64,000 nt of DNA from JBMNKL01 sp050952225 (GTDB lineage Bacteria > Bacillota > Clostridia > Acetivibrionales > DTU013): NCBI GenBank assembly GCA_050952225.1, contig JBMNKL010000001.1, forward strand, positions 310,001-374,000. Reading direction: 5' to 3'. The notes beneath the pieces are model-generated. The model made no database searches and had not been told where the DNA came from. It saw only the letters and a program-made list of their open reading frames with translations. The translations under genes were made by a program, and so were the position numbers. Shown here one piece after another: positions 8,368-15,796 of the stretch. Positions within the stretch are counted from its first letter, which is position 1. The number at the start of each line of letters is the position of its first letter.

Positions 8368-8713
8368 ATTCCAAATGCTCAATATCACACTTTGCCCTGC
8401 AACACATCCCCTGCCTGGTATCGGGGATGTCCATCGAGTACTGGAAGGCGGACGAAGAGGTAATGCTCCTGACCGGCTGGTCCGGGTCATCTGAAATATA
8501 GAGTATCCTGTACCTTATGGTTCCGTTTATCAGGATCCTGTCGGTTGCGGCTTCCGCGCCGTTTATCCAGGCATCGCCGTCTGCCATCAGTATCCGGACT
8601 ATGTCGGGCTTTACATCCGGCACGATAATATCATTTTCAATAACGTTCTGCGTAGTATCCTCGCCTATTGATTGGTTAAGCCTCACAGCTTCCTTGACTA
8701 GCTCAAGAGACAT
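8351..8713 (-). CDS. sipL: SipL-like spore protein, N-terminal part, before a frameshift
   Basis: This 120 aa frame starts with MSLELVKEAVRLNQSIGEDT and IIVPDVKPDIVRIL, the characteristic start of SipL, and continues into the first SPOCS/DUF3794 domain up to CDIEHLEYEIT. It then runs into TAG (8351-8353). Family proteins go on without a break into a segment like that found in the next frame, so this is a frameshifted gene and not a stand-alone protein. ATG 8713 has a GGGGGAGGATT ribosome-binding site. Expression in the mother cell during sporulation is expected from the family; no clear sigma-E promoter was identified. Confidence 0.8.
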   Translation of the reverse strand: MSLELVKEAVRLNQSIGEDTTQNVIENDIIVPDVKPDIVRILMADGDAWINGAEAATDRILINGTIRYRILYISDDPDQPVRSITSSSAFQYSMDIPDTRQGMCCRAKCDIEHLEYEITK

Positions 8714-8904
8714 TAATAATCCTCCCCCCGCGTGACTTTAATGCATACTTATATAAATACGTCTTTGCGACTTAATTAATGTATATTGACAAGGCCCTGG
8801 AAATATTACAGGAAAAATTCACGCGGAGGCACGTTTTTCCGGCGATTGGTGCTATAATTCCCGCGGCATGTTTTTATCGCAAAGGCCGCAGGCATGCCGC
8901 GGGC

Positions 8905-8938
8905 CAAAAAAACAGCCCGGTCGTCCGACCGGGCTGTT
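8905..8938 (-). terminator. Rho-independent terminator after veg
   Basis: A perfect 13-bp stem (8911-8923 with 8926-8938) is followed on the minus strand by a run of seven or more T (complement of 8906-8912). It lies just past the veg stop (8966). A second perfect 11-bp inverted repeat, CCCGCGGCATG at 8860-8870 with its complement at 8893-8903, follows directly and could act as a back-up hairpin. Confidence 0.85.
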
Positions 8939-8965
8939 TCCTGGCTTTTTATCTTTATCATCGTG

Positions 8966-9231
8966 TCAACTGACGCGTATTTTTTTATCATCCTTGCAAA
9001 CTACAAGCTCCACCGCCTTGGTCAGTATGTCGGTATAGCTGTAGGATACCCGCCTTGTTGTTTCATATTCGTTTTCAAACTTGATGATGAAGATACTGGG
9101 ATATGATTTCTCAATAATTCCCTCTTTAATAAATGCCTTTTTCCTGCCTTTGTTTGCTTTAAGCTGAACCTTTTCCCAATGCAAGTTTCAATGTTTTTCT
9201 TTATTTGAAGCAGGTCGCTTTTTTCTGCCAT
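8966..9231 (-). pseudogene. veg: Veg protein homologue, one frameshift
   Basis: The first part (from ATG 9231) reads as the Veg N-terminus (MAEKSDLLQIKKNIETCIGK). The matching remainder (KVQLKANKGRKKAFIKEG, YPSIFII, RVSYSYTDILTKAVEL) lies in the next frame and ends at 8966. Adding one A to the GGGAAAAGG run near 9170-9178 would restore a continuous protein of about 88 aa, the normal Veg size. Veg is a small, very highly expressed Firmicute protein; in Bacillus subtilis it affects biofilm formation. A perfect consensus promoter precedes it and a strong terminator follows, which argues that the gene is alive and the missing base may be a sequence error. Confidence 0.8.
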
Positions 9232-9258
9232 TAAATCACCTCATCTTATGTTTTTGTT

Positions 9259-9287
9259 ATTATATCACAAGCAATATGGCTTGTCAA
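9259..9287 (-). promoter_or_regulatory. Consensus sigma-A promoter of veg
   Basis: On the minus strand TTGACA (9282-9287) and TATAAT (9259-9264) are separated by exactly 17 bp, a perfect vegetative sigma-A promoter. Transcription should start near 9252, about 20 bp before the veg ATG. The veg promoter of B. subtilis is likewise unusually strong. Confidence 0.88.
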
Positions 9288-9459
9288 AAAAAATATATAT
9301 TATACAGTTAGCAATTGATTATGTCAAGTATTTTTGCAAAAATTTGGTTTGTGAACCGTTTATGATATTGTCTTAATAACCCGTCAGTGATTTTGTCTCA
9401 ACTTGATGTGCTGATGTGGTATATAATAACCTCATATCAAAAAATATGGGGTGGAAAGT

Positions 9460-10857
9460 ATGAGGAGGATTAAATTGGCTGAGGACGGAGAAAAGAAGTA
9501 TGAGGTAATAAAGGAACTTGTCGAACAGAATGGAAACAAGAACAGAGCAGCAAACAGACTTGGTTGTACAAGGCGCAGCATTGACCGGTATATAAAGGGC
9601 TATAAAACTTATGGCAAGGAATTTTTTGTGCATGGCAACAAGGGACGCAGACCCGTGCATGCGCTTAGTAACGAGGTTAAGGAGTTAATTGTTGATCTTT
9701 ACAGGACTAAGTACTACGATGCAACTTACCAGCTTTTTACGGAGCTGCTCCAGGAATTTGAAGGTATAAAAGTCTCTGAGGCTGTAGTCAGAAAACTGCT
9801 CATGGGGCAATATCTTCTATCTCCTCAAGCTACCAGGGAGACAAAGAAAAATGTTCGAAAGCTTTTGGAAGAGATGAAAAAGGCAGCGACCACTTCCCGG
9901 GAGGAAAAAAGGCTTCAGGCACTGATTGTCGATATTGAAGATGCACATGCCAGGCGTCCGCGTTGTGCATACTTTGGGGAAATGCAGCAGATGGACGCAT
10001 GCATATATCCGTGGTTTGGAGGTGTAAAAACCACGCTTCACTTAGCAGTGGACGACGCGACGGGGACTGTTACCGGCGCCTGGTTTGACAAGGCAGAAAC
10101 CCTCAATGGCTATTACAATGTGTTCTGGCAGATACTGATGGACTATGGCATACCGTTCATGTTCTATACGGACAGGAGGTCAATATTTGAATTCAAGAAA
10201 AAAGGCGGCGGGCTGGACGAAAACGACACTTACACACAATTCGCATACGCCTGTAAGACGCTCGGCGTAGAGATTAAGACCACCAGCGTATCGCAGGCAA
10301 AGGGGCGTGTCGAGCGCATGTTCTGGACATTGCAGTCTCGCCTTCCTGTCCTGTTAAGACTTGCGGGTGTTACCACTATAGAGCAGGCAAATGAATACCT
10401 TAAACAGTATCTTCCCCGGTTCAATAAGCGGTTTGCTCTTGATCACAGTCGTATACAATCGGTATTTGAAAACAAACCTACACAGGAGAAAGCAAACCTC
10501 ACTCTGGCTATACTGACAAGGCGTACTGTAGACAGCGGACATTCTATCAGATTTTTCAACAAATATTACCGCACTGTCAATCAAAACGGTATTCCCGTTT
10601 ATTTTCACAAGGGCACGGAGGGGCTTGTTATACGTACTTTTGACAATAACCTGTACTTTAGTGTAGAAGATCGGGTCTATGCTTTGGAAGAAATTCCTGA
10701 ATACGAGCGTACGTCCCGGAATTTTGATTTCAAGGAATCAAAGGTAAAACCAATCGCAAAGTACATTCCTCCCATGAGCCATCCATGGAGGAAAAGCTTA
10801 TTCGACCAATTTAAGCAAAAGCAGAGCCACCGTGCTGAGCTGAAAACCGGAACATAA
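9460..10857 (+). CDS. ISNCY (IS1202/ISDol1-like) family DDE transposase
   Basis: This 465 aa protein begins with a helix-turn-helix (about 15-50: KNRAANRLGCTRRSIDRYIKGY). A DDE integrase core follows: first Asp in QMDACIYPWFGG, second Asp in FYTDRRSIFE, and Glu in SQAKGRVERMFWTLQ. The C-terminal domain ends in a basic segment. The frame is intact, so the enzyme may be active. The start was set at ATG 9460, preceded by GGGGTGG; a GTG at 9451 is also in frame. It reads against the replication-aligned direction of its neighbours, as expected for an insertion. Confidence 0.85.
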   Translation: MRRIKLAEDGEKKYEVIKELVEQNGNKNRAANRLGCTRRSIDRYIKGYKTYGKEFFVHGNKGRRPVHALSNEVKELIVDLYRTKYYDATYQLFTELLQEFEGIKVSEAVVRKLLMGQYLLSPQATRETKKNVRKLLEEMKKAATTSREEKRLQALIVDIEDAHARRPRCAYFGEMQQMDACIYPWFGGVKTTLHLAVDDATGTVTGAWFDKAETLNGYYNVFWQILMDYGIPFMFYTDRRSIFEFKKKGGGLDENDTYTQFAYACKTLGVEIKTTSVSQAKGRVERMFWTLQSRLPVLLRLAGVTTIEQANEYLKQYLPRFNKRFALDHSRIQSVFENKPTQEKANLTLAILTRRTVDSGHSIRFFNKYYRTVNQNGIPVYFHKGTEGLVIRTFDNNLYFSVEDRVYALEEIPEYERTSRNFDFKESKVKPIAKYIPPMSHPWRKSLFDQFKQKQSHRAELKTGT

Positions 10858-10957
10858 GCAGGCAAGGGCTTAGAGTAAAACTTCAATAGTGACTTGCATT
10901 TTTAGCTGATTCCCGAGGTAAATGGCATTAATGCTTATGATTAGCAGAGTCCGGCGA

Positions 10958-11149
10958 CCGCCATGCAATAATGGAAATACTGGGGGATGAAGAACAACGT
11001 GAACTTGCATTTTCCCTTCATCCCTCGGCAGAGAAGAAGGGGCATGGCGGGACAGGACATGTCAAGGCACTGTGGAATAAATGGGAGGGGCCCGGCGTAA
11101 GCCGGGAGGGAAACCGTTTATGCCGCAAAAGGCCTTTACATGTCCTGTC
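10958..11149 (+). ncRNA. Candidate structured RNA of unknown class within the transposon
   Basis: Four nested or adjacent helices can be read directly: CCGCCATGC (10958-10966) with GCATGGCGG (11042-11050); inside it GGGATGAAG (10984-10992) with CTTCATCCC (11016-11024); then an 18-nt arm 11051-11068 with 11132-11149 (one mismatch); and inside that CCCGGC-GTAA-GCCGGG (11091-11106), a stem capped by a GNRA-type tetraloop. The two outer helices abut, so they could stack. This is far more pairing than expected by chance in 190 nt. The strand is assumed from the flanking genes. It does not show the group II intron domain V pattern, and no family name is claimed. It sits about 100 bp after the transposase gene and 260 bp before the passenger gene. 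Confidence 0.5.
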
Positions 11150-11409
11150 AGACGGACGAATGGTATGAGGTGATGTTACGGTACTATTTACGGTACTATA
11201 TTGAATACTACAAAGAAATTACATGCAAAAATGCGCAGCATTTTCACATTTTGATTATGTGCTATTAAAGTAAATTAAGCTTTGAACTACGGTAAAAAGA
11301 AAAAGAAAAACTTGCCCGCGTTTACTTGGCACAATCAAGCCAGGGTATACCCTTCGCCAACTGTTGCGATTTAGTGTATAATATGAATCACTGGAGAGGG
11401 GGTTGTACC

Positions 11410-12174
11410 ATGGCATCAAATCCTATTTATGAATTTCATGCACAGTTAAGGGATTACCAGCCTAAAATATGGCGCAGGTTCCAGGTGGTCAACAATACTA
11501 CTATGGCTCGCTTGGGCTACATTCTGATGACATTGTTTGAAATGCAGGCAAACCACCTGTTTCGCATCGAAGTGCCTTTTAAAGAGAACTTAATTGAATC
11601 TATTCGCAAAAGGCTTGGCGATAGTGAATACAATGAGTTATTTGCAGCAGACAAACCGTTTAACGATGTTGACGAGAATAGAATATTTGAAATCATTACG
11701 GATGATACATACCTTTACCGAGATGAGGATGAAAAAGTTTATGACATTACTGAGCATAAATTAAAGCATATCATAACAGCGCCGGGTTCCAGGCTGGTAT
11801 TTGTCTATGATTTCGGCGACAACTGGATTGTAGATGTAACCCTTGAACGTGTATTCAAGGATGATGACTTGCCGGGGAGGCTTCTTCCCCGTGTACTTGA
11901 GGGAGAAGGACATGGCATTATTGAGGACTGTGGCGGCGTAGAAGGACTTGAAAAATTGGCCAGGGCCTTTAAGAAGAAAAAGGGTGAAGAATACAATGCA
12001 TACCGTGAGTGGTTGGGTTTAGATGATTTGGACCTTGAACGTTTTGATATTAATGACATAAATTTTAGGCTCTTGAGAGTCCCTCGCATATATGCAAACA
12101 TTTATGAATACGACTTGGAACCCTCAGAGCGGTCGATGGATATTCTTGAACGACGGTATCTTTTAAATAAATGA
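11410..12174 (+). CDS. Plasmid pRiA4b ORF-3-like family protein
   Basis: This 254 aa protein has the pRiA4b ORF-3-like fold from its N-terminus: YEFHAQLRDYQPKIWRRFQV, the hydrophobic helix LGYILMTLFEMQANHLFRI, then FVYDFGDNWIVDVTLE and the acidic EDCGGVEGLEKL segment. The biochemical function of this family is not established; it is common on plasmids and other mobile DNA. The start was placed at ATG 11410 because of the GGAGAGGGGG site just upstream; an open frame extends to 11326. Its place between a transposase and the matching element end suggests a passenger gene. Confidence 0.82.
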   Translation: MASNPIYEFHAQLRDYQPKIWRRFQVVNNTTMARLGYILMTLFEMQANHLFRIEVPFKENLIESIRKRLGDSEYNELFAADKPFNDVDENRIFEIITDDTYLYRDEDEKVYDITEHKLKHIITAPGSRLVFVYDFGDNWIVDVTLERVFKDDDLPGRLLPRVLEGEGHGIIEDCGGVEGLEKLARAFKKKKGEEYNAYREWLGLDDLDLERFDINDINFRLLRVPRIYANIYEYDLEPSERSMDILERRYLLNK

Positions 12175-12342
12175 ACATGCAGAGACACGATGTCAAATCA
12201 TCCAGCGTGCATTGGCAAGCGGCAAGCCATACTTGCGGCCAGCCTGTGCCTGCATTGCAGCGGGTCAGGGTTGCTATAGCCTGTCTGAACCTTTGCCGTA
12301 GCTGATTCTCCCTGTCTCAATACGCGCTTACAATTAAAAAAG

Positions 12343-12387
12343 AAGCCCTTTTTACCTCGGTGTGGGGATGAAAAGGGCTTACCTTTT
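12343..12387 (+). terminator. Terminator downstream of the pRiA4b ORF-3-like gene
   Basis: AAGCCCTTTT (12343-12352) pairs with AAAAGGGCTT (12371-12380), with an 18-nt loop and a short T run at 12383-12387. It lies about 170 bp after the gene's stop and inside the proposed right end of the element. The 170 bp in between hold no coding frame I could support. Confidence 0.55.
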
Positions 12388-12515
12388 TGAAAGAGCATTT
12401 TCCGGCTAATGATACTCAAATTTTAAGACAAAATCACAAACAGTATTTTTGCAAAAATTTCGGGTTCCGTAGATTGCAAGTTTAATTGCCTTACATTTTT
12501 TAGCAGAACCTTGTT

Positions 12516-12721
12516 TTAAGCAACCATCACCTTAGCCATCATGTTTGCAGTTCGATAACCAAATATTCTTCCAGGGTAATTATTCATCCAGCGCTCTATC
12601 CTTTGTATTTCTCTATGTGTGAGCTTACCTATGTCTGTCCCTTTTGGAATAAATCGTCGAATAAGTTTATTGGCATTTTCATTCGAACCACCCCATGAAC
12701 TGTAAGGATGAACATGCTGAA
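12516..12721 (-). pseudogene. IS30-family transposase, C-terminal remnant
   Basis: On the minus strand 12721 to 12516 reads HPYSSWGGSNENANKLIR, then RFIPKGTDI, THREIQRIERWMNNYPGRIF and ends MAKVMVA before TAA. This is the characteristic end of IS30-family integrases (NENANGLIR, FPKGTD). The rest of the transposase is absent: upstream sequence passes straight into the end of the PHP gene (12733). It is therefore a truncated remnant. Together with the adjoining ISNCY-like element it marks a repeated insertion site between veg and the PHP operon. Confidence 0.85.
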
Positions 12722-12732
12722 ACCGGTTTGCG

Positions 12733-14031
12733 CTAAGCTTTAACGGCGCTTTTCATGCCCAATTCCCTGTAAATTTTTATCCGTTCATTAAGATTGGGAT
12801 ATTTCTTTATCATCTCATCGGAAAACATTGCATTTGCGATATTCTCCGTGGCAGCCCGTTCGTGGCCAACTAATGCCCAGGTGGAATCAATAAGGTCGGC
12901 AAACTCCTTATCCCTCATGGCAGGGCAAACGAAAGGCTGTCGGGGCGAGTTGATATCTTCCCCGCTTATCTGGAACAACCCGTGCTTTTCACACAATGCT
13001 TTTACCCTTTTTAACTGGGCTGTCGTATTTCTCGAAGGCATATAGGTAACCGCATTAAAGCCCAGGCTTTTCAACACCTCAAAAAGCAAATCCAGGTAAT
13101 CATCCTCAAATTTTTGGGCTTTTTTATCTCCGGTAACCGAATCGCCCACGTCTCCGAGGTAGGCATACGCCGATATGGCGCCTATTTCCCTGCAAAATGC
13201 AATGGCCTCCCTCACTCCGGGACATTCGGAGCGGGCATCTATGTAAAACATTTTTACCATATCGCTCTTGAGGGCCCCCAGCAGGTCGTACTCATAATAT
13301 ATATTGCTTTCATCAAGAAGGTATTTCTCTATCCTGGGGTTTAAATCCAGTTCCAGTGAATTTTTGAGAAAGCCAACCAGCCGGCGGCCTTTGCCGAATT
13401 TATTCACCAGCTTTTTTGAAAAGGCAAAAAGGATGTGCCTTTCAGTGATGCTTCCTCCCTCGGCGTACATAGAAAGAGACTTTACATCCACTTCAAAATC
13501 GAGCGTAATCCCGAAAGGTTTTATTGTTTCGTTAATCTTATTTACCATCAATATATTTCTTTTAATTCTCTCGTCCAGGTATGGCCTGAGAAATTTCTCC
13601 ACGTCGCTGATTTTCTGATGGGGAATGCCGTGAAATGCTATGTAGGCGTTAGAAACCTGGTCGGGATTATTCAGCCTTTTGCCGCGTAAAGGAGTATCGG
13701 AAAAGTCGGCCCTGCACTCAACACCGATTGTTGTAGCTACACCCAGTATTTTTCCTGCCTTGATGAATTCCCTTGCTCCGCTTATGGTATCGTGATCCAT
13801 TATCCCGGCAGTTTTGAGACCCGCCTGGTAAGCCATCCATATGGCTTTCGAAGGGGAGTAGGGAGAGAAGGAGTATATTGTATGAATGTGATTGTTAACA
13901 TCGTTCCCTGGTTCCGGGCGCTCTATCTCTCCGGCGTCAACGGCGGCTTTCAGCATCTTCAGGCTGGAAAGCCTTTCCTGTGCGCTATTGGCGTTTAAGC
14001 CGTCTATGCAGCAAAGGTGCTCTTCTTTCAT
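12733..14031 (-). CDS. PHP-domain protein (predicted metal-dependent phosphoesterase-like)
   Basis: This 432 aa protein has the PHP metal-binding motifs NNHIHTIYSF (H-x-H), GIMDHDTISG and the later GEDIN, so it should form a metal-dependent hydrolase barrel. It is much longer than small PHP phosphatases, with an insert of about 180 residues in the middle. The substrate is unknown. The start was put at ATG 14031, which follows GGAAGGAGG; an ATG at 14061 lacks a site. It is the last gene of the catabolic run (SDR, DeoR, E1, E3, E2, sorbose-1-phosphate-reductase-like), so it may hydrolyse a phosphorylated or lactone intermediate of that pathway; this is inference. Confidence 0.75.
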   Translation of the reverse strand: MKEEHLCCIDGLNANSAQERLSSLKMLKAAVDAGEIERPEPGNDVNNHIHTIYSFSPYSPSKAIWMAYQAGLKTAGIMDHDTISGAREFIKAGKILGVATTIGVECRADFSDTPLRGKRLNNPDQVSNAYIAFHGIPHQKISDVEKFLRPYLDERIKRNILMVNKINETIKPFGITLDFEVDVKSLSMYAEGGSITERHILFAFSKKLVNKFGKGRRLVGFLKNSLELDLNPRIEKYLLDESNIYYEYDLLGALKSDMVKMFYIDARSECPGVREAIAFCREIGAISAYAYLGDVGDSVTGDKKAQKFEDDYLDLLFEVLKSLGFNAVTYMPSRNTTAQLKRVKALCEKHGLFQISGEDINSPRQPFVCPAMRDKEFADLIDSTWALVGHERAATENIANAMFSDEMIKKYPNLNERIKIYRELGMKSAVKA

Positions 14032-14078
14032 CTGCGGCCTCCTTCCACCAAGTTTGCCCATGCCTTATGCAGTGCTTC

Positions 14079-14867
14079 TTATCGCATTTCTTGTCCACCG
14101 GTGACATTTATTGCCTGTCCCGTCATGTAGCTTGCCTGGTCGGAGGCCAGGAAGACCATGACATTGGCAACGTCCTCGTATTCGCATCCTCTTCCCAGCG
14201 GGACCTTTTCCAGGTATCTCCTCCTTACCTCCTCCACGGTGATGCCCTGGTTCCTGGCATACTGCTCGTACAGGCTGTCGGTCCACAGCGGGGAATCCAA
14301 CAGGTTACCGGGACAAATAGTATTTACCCTTATACCGTACTCGGCAAGTTCCAGGGCAAGACTCTGCGTAAGGCCGATCCCTCCGAATTTTGAAGCAGCA
14401 TAGGCGGAATTCTTGTATGATCCTTTTTTCCCTGATTTGCTGTTAATTTGTATAATATTACCCTTCCTGTTTGGAATCATCGCTTTTGCGGCTGCCTTGG
14501 CGCAGAGAAAATATCCGACAAGATTTACATCTATTATTTTGCGCCATTGTTCGGCCGGAAACTCCGTAACGGATTTGGCAACAAGTATCCCCGCGTTTGA
14601 CACGAGCAGGTCCAGCCGGCCGTATTTTTCCACGGCAGCCCGCACCATTTCATCCACTTGCTTTTCATCTGTAATATCCACCCTAAATGCAAATGCTCTG
14701 GAAAGGCTTTTTGCCACTTTTTCGGCGCCCTCAAGGTTAATGTCGGCCACTACTACATTACAGCCTTCCTTGTCGAGCCTTCTTGCAAGCGCCTCTCCCA
14801 ATCCTTGGGCTGCCCCCGTGATAATTGCCGTCTGTCCCCACAACATACCATCGCTACGACTGCCCAT
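14079..14867 (-). CDS. Short-chain dehydrogenase/reductase, sorbitol-6-phosphate-dehydrogenase-like
   Basis: This 262 aa classical SDR has the NAD(P)-binding TGAAQGLG near residue 18, DLLVSNAG, an active-site Ser and YAASK, and ends with the VTGGQ segment typical of the family. It should interconvert a hydroxyl and a ketone on a polyol, probably with NAD(H). The closest named type by general appearance is sorbitol-6-phosphate 2-dehydrogenase, but the substrate is not proven. ATG 14867 follows TAGGAGGG. The start lies 10 bp from the DeoR-family stop, and its stop 47 bp from the PHP start, so all three are probably co-transcribed. Confidence 0.85.
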   Translation of the reverse strand: MGSRSDGMLWGQTAIITGAAQGLGEALARRLDKEGCNVVVADINLEGAEKVAKSLSRAFAFRVDITDEKQVDEMVRAAVEKYGRLDLLVSNAGILVAKSVTEFPAEQWRKIIDVNLVGYFLCAKAAAKAMIPNRKGNIIQINSKSGKKGSYKNSAYAASKFGGIGLTQSLALELAEYGIRVNTICPGNLLDSPLWTDSLYEQYARNQGITVEEVRRRYLEKVPLGRGCEYEDVANVMVFLASDQASYMTGQAINVTGGQEMR

Positions 14868-14877
14868 ATGAACCCTC

Positions 14878-15675
14878 CTATGAACTCCTTGCTATTTTCG
14901 TTTCTTTTGATGTTATGATTGTAACTCCCTGCTTCCTGGCCTCTTCTTCAATTTCAGAAGGAAGCTCTTTTTCACACACCCATATGTCTATGTTTTCAAG
15001 CCCTGTATAGGTAAAAGGCATGTTTTTGTTAATCTTTCCGGAATCCATCAGCATAATTGTCTTCCTGGCCTCTTTTACCACCTTGCGCTTTAATTCGCAC
15101 TCATATATGTTTGCAACCGTAAATCCGCTCTCCAGTGAAAAGCCGGACGCCGCCATAAACGCGACATCTATATTTATTGCATCTAGAAGGGATAATGCAT
15201 TCGGCCCCGATGTCGATAATGTGTTGCGGTTAACAAGCCCTCCCAGGGTTACAACTGAGACTTTCGCCTTGTTTATAAGCTCGAGGGCGATATTAATGCC
15301 GCTTGTTATTATTGAAAAATTGTCGTCTGATAGAGCCTTTGCAAGACACATGACGGTAGTACCCGCATCGAAATAGACAGAGCGTCCCTTTTCAACCATC
15401 CCGACGGCATATTCCGCAATTTTCATCTTTGCGGCCATGTTTTCCATTTCCCTTGCGGAATACGCATTTTCTTCACCGAGGTTGCCGGCGAGCTTTTTCA
15501 CGCTAACCGCCCCGCCATAGGTACGTATGGCATGCCCATTATTTTCAAGGCTTATAAGGTCCCTCCTCAGGGTCATCACGGACACATCGGGAAATATATC
15601 TTTTAGCTGCTGCAATTGTACTTCCCCTTTTTGCTCCAGTATCTGCAATATTTGGTTCTGCCTCTCGTTATTCAA
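14878..15675 (-). CDS. DeoR/GlpR-family transcriptional regulator
   Basis: The N-terminal DeoR helix-turn-helix (about 5-55) contains VSVMTLRRDLISLENNG and GGAV; the C-terminal sugar-phosphate-sensing domain (about 75-250) has FDAGTT and the VTLGG and DKIG-like segments. I start it at TTG 15675, which is 8 bp after GAGGAG and gives the usual length (265 aa). The longer frame from GTG 15774 adds a polar leader without a good site. DeoR regulators usually repress a sugar-catabolism operon and respond to a phosphorylated intermediate. It is embedded in the operon it most likely controls. Confidence 0.85.
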   Translation of the reverse strand: MNNERQNQILQILEQKGEVQLQQLKDIFPDVSVMTLRRDLISLENNGHAIRTYGGAVSVKKLAGNLGEENAYSAREMENMAAKMKIAEYAVGMVEKGRSVYFDAGTTVMCLAKALSDDNFSIITSGINIALELINKAKVSVVTLGGLVNRNTLSTSGPNALSLLDAINIDVAFMAASGFSLESGFTVANIYECELKRKVVKEARKTIMLMDSGKINKNMPFTYTGLENIDIWVCEKELPSEIEEEARKQGVTIITSKETKIARSS

Positions 15676-15796
15676 GAAATCACGCTCCTCATTTTTCTCT
15701 GTTTTTCCTGGTTTATCTTCGTTTCTTTCCGGCTGCAGCCCGGCCTCTTCCATGTTTGTCACAGGTTTTTTCACTGGCTTTCACATGCCTGCCGCT

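Larger units (their letters stand above)
9328..12460 (+). mobile_element. ISNCY/IS1202-like element with structured RNA and passenger gene
   Basis: The 18-base GTATTTTTGCAAAAATTT occurs near the left end (9328-9345) and again at 12443-12460; its core ATTTTTGCAAAAAT is palindromic. Reading inward from both ends gives matching inverted sequence: the core, then a GTTTGTGA block, then a TTGTCTTAA-type block. On the left the last block is present twice as imperfect 25-bp direct repeats (about 9355-9403), a possible transposase-binding array. Between the ends lie a DDE transposase, a structured RNA candidate, a pRiA4b ORF-3-like gene and a terminator. About 3.1 kb is long for this group. No target-site duplication was recognised, so the exact ends are uncertain. 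An alternative is a shorter element ending soon after 10857 next to unrelated insertions. Confidence 0.5.

Noticed and set aside
10971..11168. 65-codon open frame inside the structured region
   Set aside because: It has no ribosome-binding site and its sequence is better explained by the paired RNA arms.
10858..11180. Group II intron fragment
   Set aside because: The conserved 34-nt domain V pattern and any reverse transcriptase remnant are missing.
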